A stretch of DNA of 6,062 nucleotides from Lentimicrobiaceae bacterium. Lineage in GTDB: Bacteria > Bacteroidota > Bacteroidia > Bacteroidales > WCHB1-69. The notes beneath the pieces were generated by a model. The model saw only the letters and a program-made list of their open reading frames with translations, searched no databases and was not told the origin of the DNA. Below, in pieces: positions 1 through 6,062 of the stretch; positions within the stretch are counted from its first letter, which is position 1; every line of letters starts with the position of its first letter. A program made the translations under genes and the position numbers. The DNA lies in assembly GCA_009787485.1 (NCBI GenBank), contig WQWP01000134.1, positions 1-6,062 of the forward strand. The letters run 5' to 3'.

Positions 1-2291
1 AATCCTCCTGTAATTCTATAATTTTCAAACAAATCGTGGATGCCCACCATGATCAAAGCGTTTATGCCCGTGTTCAAATAGATAGGCGAACTTCCGCCGG
101 TAAACTGCTGATACGTAGTGTTTAGAAAGCTAAAATCCGCTTGCGTTACCATTCTGTTTACGGAAAATTGCACGTAATAGTTACGCGCCACCGATTGTCT
201 AAATTCAATACCATCGGTGGATGCATTGGGTTGCCACCCCATCGCATTCACATTGTTGCTACTAAGGGCTATAGAATCTCCCGTTGGAGTTGTGGTAATT
301 CTGGGAATAAGATCGCTTCGGTACATTTGGCGTAAACCTCTTTTTTTGCCTTCTTTTGTAAACTGTACCTGAGGCATTTGTGCCTGAATGCTATCTTTTA
401 CCGCTTTCACAGCAAGCGTTTTTTGCTTCATGGAAGAGGGTGTAAGGGGTGGCAATGGCTGCATTTCTTCAAAAGGAAATTGATACAACTGAGTCGTCCC
501 TTTATGAAATAAAATCTCGCCCAACCTGTTATGCTCCGGCTCATAATCCTGTTCAAAAATAGAATACACATAATCGGTAAGTGGCGCTGTAGTAGCAAAA
601 TGCGCATAATGCACCGCCGTATCAATCTTGGTAATCGTACTGTCGAATTTTGCCACATAACGATTGTTAATGCCGTTTTCATCGCTCAAATACAGCACTT
701 CCCCGTTTTCCATAACACGCGGATGGCTCTCATTGGCATTAGGCGTATTCGTTACACGAAGTAATTGATTGCCCTCTTTTTTAGGATTATACACAAACAA
801 ATCATAAAAATTGAGCGATTCTTTATTATAAAACCTCCTGCGGGTTAATGAATCCTCAGGGCGGTTTGATGAAAAAATAATAGAACTTCCATCATTCAAC
901 ATACGCGGATTCAAGTCATCATAAATATCATTCGTAATAGCTTCCAGCCCACGTGCCTGAAGGTGATATAAATAGATATTCGTTTGCCCACTTTTTACAC
1001 CGGAAAGCAACAGTGCATTTCCGGCAGACACATAGCTCCAATCTGTAATCTTATCTAATTCCACCAACATGCGCGGTTGGCGCACTCTTGTTTTTACCAC
1101 CACCGGATGATAATACGATTGCACGGTTTTAATCCCTTTTGTGCGCCCTTTATCCTCTGTGGTAAAGCCCATCATTTCGCCATCGGGATGCCATGCCAGC
1201 TTGGGAAACGACAAATCGGGGTTATCCTCCGTTCTGGCATTTTTACGAAATACCGTTCTCGGCCTTTTGTCTTCGGGCGTTTTCAGCCACACCCGAATCT
1301 GTCCGGCTTCGTTGGTTGCAAAAGCGTAACTTTCGCCATCGGGCGAGAGAGTTAACTCGCTGTAATGGCGCGTTCTCTTTGCCCTTCTCAGCAGCGGTTG
1401 CGTATCCGGTCTTTCGCGGTTTTTATCCTTTGCAAACGTTACCACGTAAAATCGGTACCAATCTGTCAGCAAGTCTTGAAAGCGCCTGTTGGTGGCAAAA
1501 GTAAACCCTCTTTCCACGCTTCTTGCCGAGCGGCAGGCTTGTAAAACCTTAGGAATAGCGTCCTCGCCGTATCTATCCACAATAAAGCGCCAAAACGAGT
1601 GCCCCGCCTGCGTAGCTTCCATCGGCGACAAATTATCCAACTTTTTAAAACGCCGCGACACAATCCCGTCTCTTACCTGCGCATCCAGCTGGCTGTTCCA
1701 ACTTTCTGCCATGTAGGAAGATAAGCCGCTGTAAAACCAATTCGGCGCATCCATAGCAAGCTCCGAAGCCATGTTGGCGCGCACAGTTTGCCCTTGCACA
1801 ATGCCGCGCGCATACACCGAAGCAATGCCGCCGCGTATCATTTTGTTCAAATTGGCATGACTGCCATCAAAAAAAATATAAACTTTCGAGCCATAAATAT
1901 TCGTAATTCCCGCCTGATTATAAAAATCATCATTATCATAATTAAAATTCGATTCTTTAAAATCGGATTGCGTACGATACACGATAAATTGCAATTTCCT
2001 ACCCGAAGTAAAATTAAAATAGGTCTCTATCTCCTTAATCATCTCAGGCGCAACCATATTAACATAATCGGCAATGGGACGTGAATTGTGATAAAAGTAA
2101 ACATCGAATTGCGGATTCCTATAAAATTGCCAATTAAAATTTTGGTATTGCACGCGGTTTTTCCCGAAAGTAAGATGCGAGCCGTTGTAAAATTGTCCGA
2201 AAACGGTGCTAAAAAACAAGCAAAAAAGACAAAAAAGTAATATTTTTTTTGCTTGGAGCAACTTTTCGGAAACAATCTTTCGAATATTCAC
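1..2291 (-). CDS. TolB-like beta-propeller envelope protein with degenerate peptidase-MA-like domain (3' end outside window)
   Basis: Reading the complement leftward from GTG at 2291 gives 763 codons without a stop, reaching the window edge; the C-terminus is missing. Residues 15-32 (KKILLFCLFCLFFSTVFG) form a signal peptide, so the product is exported. Residues about 60-285 resemble the N-terminal peptidase-MA-like domain of large Bacteroidota proteins often annotated as TolB-like (family recalled, not searched): note FFDGSH (140-145), PNWFYSGLSSYMAESWN (183-199) and VRDGI (206-210). The expected HExxH site reads GGIAS (154-158), so proteolysis is unlikely. Residues about 305-600 carry PD40/TolB-type propeller repeats: LSPDGE (315-320), WHPDGE (367-372), LNDGSSIIFSSNRP (465-478), MENGEVLYLSDENG (527-540). 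A Pro/Lys/Gln-rich linker (about 608-660) precedes beta-strand-like sequence with GINALIMVGIHDLFENYRITGG (742-763), resembling the start of an outer-membrane barrel. Start choice: no in-frame ATG lies upstream or before codon 79, and the frame stays open upstream. GTG 2291 and TTG 2261 both keep the signal peptide. Function is unknown; a role in envelope transport or assembly is inference. Confidence 0.85.
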   Translation of the reverse strand, partial: MNIRKIVSEKLLQAKKILLFCLFCLFFSTVFGQFYNGSHLTFGKNRVQYQNFNWQFYRNPQFDVYFYHNSRPIADYVNMVAPEMIKEIETYFNFTSGRKLQFIVYRTQSDFKESNFNYDNDDFYNQAGITNIYGSKVYIFFDGSHANLNKMIRGGIASVYARGIVQGQTVRANMASELAMDAPNWFYSGLSSYMAESWNSQLDAQVRDGIVSRRFKKLDNLSPMEATQAGHSFWRFIVDRYGEDAIPKVLQACRSARSVERGFTFATNRRFQDLLTDWYRFYVVTFAKDKNRERPDTQPLLRRAKRTRHYSELTLSPDGESYAFATNEAGQIRVWLKTPEDKRPRTVFRKNARTEDNPDLSFPKLAWHPDGEMMGFTTEDKGRTKGIKTVQSYYHPVVVKTRVRQPRMLVELDKITDWSYVSAGNALLLSGVKSGQTNIYLYHLQARGLEAITNDIYDDLNPRMLNDGSSIIFSSNRPEDSLTRRRFYNKESLNFYDLFVYNPKKEGNQLLRVTNTPNANESHPRVMENGEVLYLSDENGINNRYVAKFDSTITKIDTAVHYAHFATTAPLTDYVYSIFEQDYEPEHNRLGEILFHKGTTQLYQFPFEEMQPLPPLTPSSMKQKTLAVKAVKDSIQAQMPQVQFTKEGKKRGLRQMYRSDLIPRITTTPTGDSIALSSNNVNAMGWQPNASTDGIEFRQSVARNYYVQFSVNRMVTQADFSFLNTTYQQFTGGSSPIYLNTGINALIMVGIHDLFENYRITGG

Positions 2292-2324
2292 TTTGGAGTT
2301 ATGAATTTGGCAAAGAAAGTGTTT

Positions 2325-2357
2325 TTTGTGATAATTATAAAAATAATGCTTATTTTG
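2325..2357 (+). promoter_or_regulatory. Candidate Bacteroidota-type promoter for the metalloprotease gene
   Basis: The Bacteroidota primary sigma factor prefers a -33 TTTG and a -7 TAnnTTTG element. Here TTTG (2325-2328) is followed after 21 bp by TTATTTTG (2350-2357), which matches the -7 consensus except for T in place of A at its second base. Transcription would begin near 2364 and give an AT-rich leader of roughly 48 nt before ATG 2412. No Shine-Dalgarno sequence is present, as is usual in this phylum. In sequence this AT-rich such matches arise easily by chance, so this is a candidate only. I found no comparably good match on the opposite strand for the divergent gene. Confidence 0.3.
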
Positions 2358-2375
2358 TAGGTTCGTTTTTATGCT

Positions 2376-2405
2376 AAAATAGCAATAATTAAAATAACAA
2401 TAATT
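2376..2405 (+). repeat. 15-bp tandem duplication directly upstream of the metalloprotease start
   Basis: AAAATAGCAATAATT (2376-2390) is followed immediately by AAAATAACAATAATT (2391-2405). The two units differ only at their seventh base (G versus A). The pair ends six bases before ATG 2412 and would lie in the 5' untranslated leader. It may be simple slippage in AT-rich DNA, or it may affect leader structure or spacing. Nothing in the sequence shows a protein-binding role. Confidence 0.7.
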
Positions 2406-2411
2406 AACCTA

Positions 2412-4922
2412 ATGTATACTATGAGTAAAATTTATTTTTCAAAAAACGTACTGCTTGTAATAGCAATACTTGGATTCATGTTTAGCCCTGTTCTCCTTTA
2501 TGCCCAACATCTTTTTTCGATAAATTACAACGATTTATCGCAAGAAAATGTAGCACAATTAAAGGCACAGGTTTCCGGATCTGAAATTTCTACTTTATCA
2601 TTAACCTTAAATAATGAAGACAGAGCGGTGTATCCGGTTGCTTTTTCTGCTGTAGAAAATACTAAAATTATTATTTTGAATGAAGAAAACGGAAATAATG
2701 TAACCATTACGCCTGCTGTAGAGACGGATAATTATCCGTCTCTACCCACCGAATTTCAATTGGCGCCTTTCTTTATTGAAGAATTACGGCAAGGCGTACT
2801 TGGAAATGCAAGTCGTTATGTAATACTTGAAACGACGAACGATTTTTCAGTACAAAATGTTGCCTCTGTTTCTGCTGCTGAAAGAAACGTGCATATTCCC
2901 CGTTATCTCTATGGGTCAAAAGAGGATATAAAAGAAGCATTTCCGAAAGACCGCCAAATTATGCACATTTTCAAAGAAAAACCACAACTTATCCTTGCTA
3001 ATCCTAATGACCTTGACCTTCAACGCTATGCAGCACAATGGGAGGAAGAGATGAGTTATTATGTTTACATGTACAAATTGCCCGATGGCGGCTTATGGAT
3101 TTACGATGAGCATTTTAATATTATTGATGATAATGAGCCAAAAACAAGAACAGGCTCTAATTTAGAGTTTATTTTAACCGGAAATGGAAATGCAAATCAA
3201 AACCCTGCTACATTACATGCTCTGGATATTTGGAGTGAAGAGTTGGCGGGTACTGTTCCGGTAGCCATTAATATTCTGTTTACCAATATGGGTGGCGGGG
3301 GAACTATCGGCGGATCTTACCGCCAGCCAAATTACTGGCATCCTGAAACAGAAACATGGTATTGCTCTGCTGTAGGAAACCAAATGGCAGGTTATAATGT
3401 TGTGCCAAGTCAATGGGATATTCGAATAGAAATGAACTCACAATTCAACTTTTACTATGGGATAACCGGAGACCCCGGTAGCAATCAAATGGATTGGATT
3501 ACTATTATATTGCATGAGGTATGCCATGGATTAGGTTTTTATCCGTTGGTTGGAACGACCGGCGCCTATACCTATACAACCCCAAGCGGCAGTAGTGGTA
3601 CGCCTACGAATTTTCCCGGTATCTATGACCGTCAATTGTTTCAAGGTGCTACAGGCAATGTTTGTTTAACAGATCTTCCTCAGAGCCAACGTAGTACGTT
3701 GGTTAAGAGCAATAACTTGTATTCGGGGGCGCCGGGTTCAAACTTATTAGAAGCTTCCGATGGTAATCGTGTACAAATGTTTGCTCCAACTTCTTGGCAA
3801 AGCGGTTCAAGTGTTTCGCATTGGGAAAACAGTGTAACTTTTACAACTTTTATGAGACCTTATGCTAATTATGGCTGGAAATTACATACTATTTGTGTAA
3901 GAACAATAGGCATGATGCTTGATATAGGATGGACGTCGCCGGGGCTTGTTCCGGTAACCGAGATTATTAATGTTCCCGACACCATTTCCGTAGGCACTCT
4001 TATTTTAGCCGGCACGGTGGTTCCCAGTACTGCCACCCATAAAACTATAAACTGGGATATTGATGATGCAGGAACTACCGGCGCAATCCTCGCCGGCGAC
4101 ACGCTTCACACTACGGCAACAGGTACGCTAACCCTGTTAGCCACTATTATCAACGGCATAGCAGAAGACAATAATTATACCCAAAATTTTACCATCACAG
4201 TAGATAAGGGTGTACAAACCGCGCCGGAAGAGCCTACATTGGCAAACCGCACGCCCACAAGCATTGTACTTAATGAAATGGAAGACTGTGAATTTCGCAT
4301 AGACGATGAGGAATGGCAAACCGCTACGCTATTCGACAATCTATCTCCTAATACCACCTATACTTTCGTAGCGCGTAAAGCAGAAACGGAAACTCATTTT
4401 GCTTCTCCGGAAAGCCCGGCCGTGGAATTTGCCACCCCGTTTGCATACATGATAACCGCTACGGTAAACGATCCGGATTTCGGCTCCATAGATCCTGCCG
4501 GTGAAACTCTTATAGAAGAAGGCGGCTCCATAACTTATACCATTACACCTTATGAAACATATAAAATTTACGATGTATGGGTGAATGGAGCAAGTCAAGG
4601 AGAGATAACTACTTACACATTCGAAAATGTACAATCGGAAGGAACTATTTCGGTTGAGTTTGGTTTGGGAATTAATGAAAATGAATTTGGGGATGTGCGG
4701 GTTTACAGTTATGGAAATACCGTTTATATCAAAATTGTAGAGACAAATTATCCGTCTCTACGGGCAGAAATTACGGATATAACAGGCCGAATCGTCTATC
4801 AAAACGCAATCACCAACATGGAAACGACCATCCCGTTGCAAGTGGCAGCCGGCATTTACAATGTAAGGTTGATTTCGCAAGAAGGGAAAACGGTGAGTAA
4901 AAAGGTTTTGATTGAGAGGTAG
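2412..4922 (+). CDS. Secreted putative zinc metalloprotease with modular tail and T9SS sorting domain
   Basis: This complete 836-residue protein begins with a signal peptide (about 1-31, hydrophobic VLLVIAILGFMFSPVLL, likely cleaved at YA|Q). Residues 33 to about 240 look like a propeptide with no motif I recognise. The catalytic region (about 245-507) has FYYGITG (347-353), zinc site HEVCHGLGF (368-376, E369 as general base), H470 in SHWE as a possible third ligand, M481 in FMRP as a possible Met-turn, and DIGW (504-507). This order resembles leishmanolysin-type metzincins and the uncharacterised bacterial HExGHGLGF secreted proteins; substrate is unknown. The tail has a bacterial Ig-like module (about 513-598, WDIDDAGTTGA), a fibronectin-III-like module (about 603-676, LSPNTTYTFVAR), an InlB-B-repeat-like module (about 679-751, GSIDPAGE) and a type A T9SS C-terminal domain (about 752-836, with DITGRIVYQ, VAAGIYNVRL and a basic KKVLIER end). 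The expected route is Sec to the periplasm, then T9SS to the surface or medium with removal of the sorting domain. ATG 2421 is an equally possible start. Two palindromic repeats lie inside the frame. Protease activity is inferred from motifs only. Confidence 0.92.
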   Translation: MYTMSKIYFSKNVLLVIAILGFMFSPVLLYAQHLFSINYNDLSQENVAQLKAQVSGSEISTLSLTLNNEDRAVYPVAFSAVENTKIIILNEENGNNVTITPAVETDNYPSLPTEFQLAPFFIEELRQGVLGNASRYVILETTNDFSVQNVASVSAAERNVHIPRYLYGSKEDIKEAFPKDRQIMHIFKEKPQLILANPNDLDLQRYAAQWEEEMSYYVYMYKLPDGGLWIYDEHFNIIDDNEPKTRTGSNLEFILTGNGNANQNPATLHALDIWSEELAGTVPVAINILFTNMGGGGTIGGSYRQPNYWHPETETWYCSAVGNQMAGYNVVPSQWDIRIEMNSQFNFYYGITGDPGSNQMDWITIILHEVCHGLGFYPLVGTTGAYTYTTPSGSSGTPTNFPGIYDRQLFQGATGNVCLTDLPQSQRSTLVKSNNLYSGAPGSNLLEASDGNRVQMFAPTSWQSGSSVSHWENSVTFTTFMRPYANYGWKLHTICVRTIGMMLDIGWTSPGLVPVTEIINVPDTISVGTLILAGTVVPSTATHKTINWDIDDAGTTGAILAGDTLHTTATGTLTLLATIINGIAEDNNYTQNFTITVDKGVQTAPEEPTLANRTPTSIVLNEMEDCEFRIDDEEWQTATLFDNLSPNTTYTFVARKAETETHFASPESPAVEFATPFAYMITATVNDPDFGSIDPAGETLIEEGGSITYTITPYETYKIYDVWVNGASQGEITTYTFENVQSEGTISVEFGLGINENEFGDVRVYSYGNTVYIKIVETNYPSLRAEITDITGRIVYQNAITNMETTIPLQVAAGIYNVRLISQEGKTVSKKVLIER
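2718..2745. repeat. Perfect 28-bp palindrome inside the metalloprotease coding sequence (copy 1)
   Basis: The left arm GTAGAGACGGAT (2718-2729) is followed by AATT and then by the exact reverse complement of the arm (2734-2745). All 28 bases are self-complementary, and symmetry stops at the outer edges (T2717 / C2746). It starts exactly on a codon boundary and encodes VETDNYPSL plus the first base of a proline codon, at residues 103-112 of the N-terminal pro-region. In mRNA it would form a 12-bp hairpin with a four-base loop. Termini of the GTAGAGAC...GTCTCTAC type recall dispersed palindromic repeats in some bacterial genomes; that link comes from memory and was not searched. Confidence 0.9.
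4737..4761. repeat. 25-bp derivative of the same palindrome inside the T9SS sorting domain (copy 2)
   Basis: The arms GTAGAGAC (4737-4744) and GTCTCTAC (4754-4761) are identical to the outer arms of copy 1. The whole right-hand 16 bases (4746-4761, from AATTATCC to the end) match 2730-2745 exactly. The only difference is GGAT in copy 1 against a single A here, a net loss of 3 bp that breaks the central symmetry but keeps the reading frame. It starts on a codon boundary and is read in the same phase as copy 1, encoding VETNYPSL (residues 776-783). That peptide sits between two predicted beta-strands of the sorting domain (VYIKI and RAEITDI). Confidence 0.88.
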
Positions 4923-4973
4923 TACTACTTACAGTAGCCTGAAGTTCTACGAGTGCCGGCTTTTTGGGCAAGT
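4923..4973. other. Convergent intergenic gap between metalloprotease and rlmN, no strong terminator
   Basis: The two genes end toward each other 51 bp apart. The gap holds a 5-bp inverted repeat with a 3-nt loop (CTACT at 4925-4929, AGTAG at 4933-4937) with no U-tract after it, and a 4-bp stem TGCC/GGCA around a run of five T (4961-4965). Neither is a convincing intrinsic terminator. Confidence 0.5.
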
Positions 4974-6017
4974 TCACACGGAACGTTCAATAACGCGCAG
5001 AGGGATTGCCAGCTGCCCGCACGCCGCCGCAATATCCTTCCCCCTGCTCTGTCGCACATTCACAATTAAATTCTTAGATTCTAAATGTGCAACAAAAGCC
5101 GCTTTTTTCTCCGGCGTGGAAGGCCGAAAATGCGTATCCGTAGCGTTATATTCTATGATATTGATTTTTACGGGGAATGCTTTGCAAAAACGGCACAGCT
5201 TTTCAGCATCTTCTAAACTGTCGTTTATATGCTGCAACAGCACATACTCTATCGTAATTCGTTGATTTGTCTTTTCAACATAATAACGCAACGCCTCTTG
5301 TAATTCTTGAATTGTATTAGTTTGATTTACAGGAATTAACTGAGAGCGTTTGCTATTATCTGCCGTATGTAACGAAACTGCCAAATTTGCCTTAAAGCCG
5401 TCATCTGCTAACTTTTTAATTCCTGCGGTAATACCTACCGTAGAAAGCGTGATGCGAGAAGGCGACAAGCCGTTTCCGTTTGGCGAGGTCAATATTTCAA
5501 TCGCTTTGAAGACGTTATCGTAATTCAACAACGGCTCGCCCATGCCCATAAACACGATGTTGCTGATGGGTATTCCAAATGCTTCTACCGCACGCCGATT
5601 CATCAACACGTATTGATCAATAATTTCCCAAAAGCGGAGTTGCCGCGTAAACCCGAGCATTCCGGTAGCACAAAACGAACATTTGAGGGCGCATCCTACC
5701 TGCGACGACACGCACGCCGTTACCCTGCCTTGCGAAGGGATAAGCACTCCCTCAATTTGTTCTCCATCGAACAAATGAAACAAAATTTTTATCGTTTTAT
5801 CCGCACTTACTACCTCTTTTTCAATTTTCGTTTGCAGAAAAGAGAAATTTTCTTGCAATTTTTCTTGCAGATTTTTCGGAATATTGATCATTTCTTCGAA
5901 AGAAGTAACATTTTTCTTCCACAACCAATCGTGTAATTGCTTTGCTCGAAATGGTTTTTCGTGATGTTGTTGCAAAAACTGCAAAAGTTGTTCGGGAGAG
6001 GTTTCGCGGATATCCAT
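4974..6017 (-). CDS. rlmN: Dual-specificity 23S rRNA (A2503) / tRNA (A37) C2-methyltransferase RlmN
   Basis: This complete 347-residue cytoplasmic radical-SAM enzyme methylates carbon 2 of A2503 in 23S rRNA and of A37 in certain tRNAs, which tunes the peptidyl-transferase centre and decoding accuracy. The accessory N-terminal domain covers about 1-90 (KPFRAKQLHDWLW, 21-33). The 4Fe-4S-binding CxxxCxxC is C109, C113 and C116 in VGCALKCSFC. SAM-binding GMGEP is at 158-162, and AVSLH (213-217) is another conserved block. Both mechanistic cysteines are present: C102 in ACVSSQVGC, matching E. coli C118, and C333 in AACGQL, the methyl-carrying residue matching E. coli C355. It is a little shorter than the E. 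coli protein (384 residues) but lacks nothing essential. The only sensible start is ATG at 6017. The 45 bp upstream that remain in the window contain A/T runs and no Shine-Dalgarno; I see no clear promoter there. The gene is convergent with the metalloprotease gene. Confidence 0.97.
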   Translation of the reverse strand: MDIRETSPEQLLQFLQQHHEKPFRAKQLHDWLWKKNVTSFEEMINIPKNLQEKLQENFSFLQTKIEKEVVSADKTIKILFHLFDGEQIEGVLIPSQGRVTACVSSQVGCALKCSFCATGMLGFTRQLRFWEIIDQYVLMNRRAVEAFGIPISNIVFMGMGEPLLNYDNVFKAIEILTSPNGNGLSPSRITLSTVGITAGIKKLADDGFKANLAVSLHTADNSKRSQLIPVNQTNTIQELQEALRYYVEKTNQRITIEYVLLQHINDSLEDAEKLCRFCKAFPVKINIIEYNATDTHFRPSTPEKKAAFVAHLESKNLIVNVRQSRGKDIAAACGQLAIPLRVIERSV

Positions 6018-6062
6018 GTTTGATTTAAAGAATTATGCAAAAAAAGCATTTTTTTGGGAATA
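6018..6062 (-). other. Upstream region of rlmN, truncated by the window
   Basis: The 45 bp before the rlmN start are strongly A/T-rich with homopolymer runs. No ribosome binding site or well-matched -33/-7 pair is visible, and no reading frame of another gene can be supported in so short a piece. Confidence 0.4.

Noticed and set aside
1627..1676. GACAAATTATCC (1627-1638) and CCCGTCTCTTAC nearby resemble pieces of the palindromic repeat.
   Set aside because: The pieces are 27 bp apart with no matching inverted arm. On the coding strand they encode LDNL and VRDGI, which resemble conserved family sequence, so they are probably coincidence in AT-rich DNA.
1077..2084. Several plus-strand open frames of 60-100 codons across this stretch.
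   Set aside because: They are antisense to the long minus-strand propeller gene, whose continuous frame, signal peptide and repeats are coherent; these frames have no such support.
2039..2275. Minus-strand 78-codon frame starting at ATG 2275.
   Set aside because: It is a shifted reading of the propeller gene's N-terminus. The correct frame from GTG 2291 carries the signal peptide and continues for 763 codons.
4923..4973. Possible bidirectional intrinsic terminator between the convergent genes.
   Set aside because: The only stems are 4-5 bp, and neither pairs a strong GC stem with a following T-run.
4912..5265. Open reading frame of 117 codons on the plus strand that overlaps the end of the metalloprotease gene.
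   Set aside because: It is almost entirely antisense to well-supported rlmN codons and has no recognisable protein features.
1..6062. tRNA or rRNA genes, CRISPR arrays, insertion sequences, phage or defence genes.
   Set aside because: No cloverleaf-like sequence, regularly spaced repeats, transposase or integrase motifs, or attachment-site duplications were seen. Apart from the palindromic repeats the window is ordinary chromosomal gene content.

Overview
The window looks like chromosomal DNA from a member of the Bacteroidota. The best evidence is the central gene, whose product ends in a type IX secretion (T9SS) C-terminal sorting domain, a system essentially confined to that phylum. The AT-rich leaders without Shine-Dalgarno sequences and the TolB-like propeller/outer-membrane protein on the left fit the same assignment. 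I cannot name a genus.

Layout. (1) Bases 1-2291, minus strand: a long uninterrupted reading frame of 763 codons that runs off the left edge. It encodes an exported protein with a signal peptide, a degenerate gluzincin (peptidase-MA-like) domain, a TolB/PD40-type beta-propeller, and the beginning of what looks like an outer-membrane beta-barrel. It is easy to miss because its stop lies outside the window and its best start is GTG. (2) Bases 2292-2411: an AT-rich divergent intergenic region with a possible Bacteroidota-type promoter and a 15-bp tandem duplication directly before the next gene. (3) Bases 2412-4922, plus strand: an 836-residue secreted putative zinc metalloprotease (HEVCHGLGF) with a tail of Ig-like, fibronectin-III-like and InlB-B-repeat-like modules and a T9SS sorting domain. 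(4) Bases 4923-4973: a 51-bp convergent gap without a convincing terminator. (5) Bases 4974-6017, minus strand: a complete rlmN, the radical-SAM methyltransferase for 23S rRNA A2503 and tRNA A37, followed by 45 bp of its upstream region.

The three genes show no clear joint pathway. Genes 1 and 2 are divergent and both act in the cell envelope or outside the cell. rlmN is housekeeping and convergent with gene 2.

The most unusual signal is a palindromic element in two copies inside the metalloprotease reading frame (2718-2745 and 4737-4761). Copy 1 is a perfect 28-bp palindrome. Copy 2 is a 25-bp derivative that lost 3 bp, so the frame is kept. Both are read in the same phase and encode nearly the same peptide (VETDNYPSL / VETNYPSL), one in the N-terminal region and one inside the sorting domain. 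This looks like a dispersed palindromic repeat that has been absorbed into protein-coding sequence.
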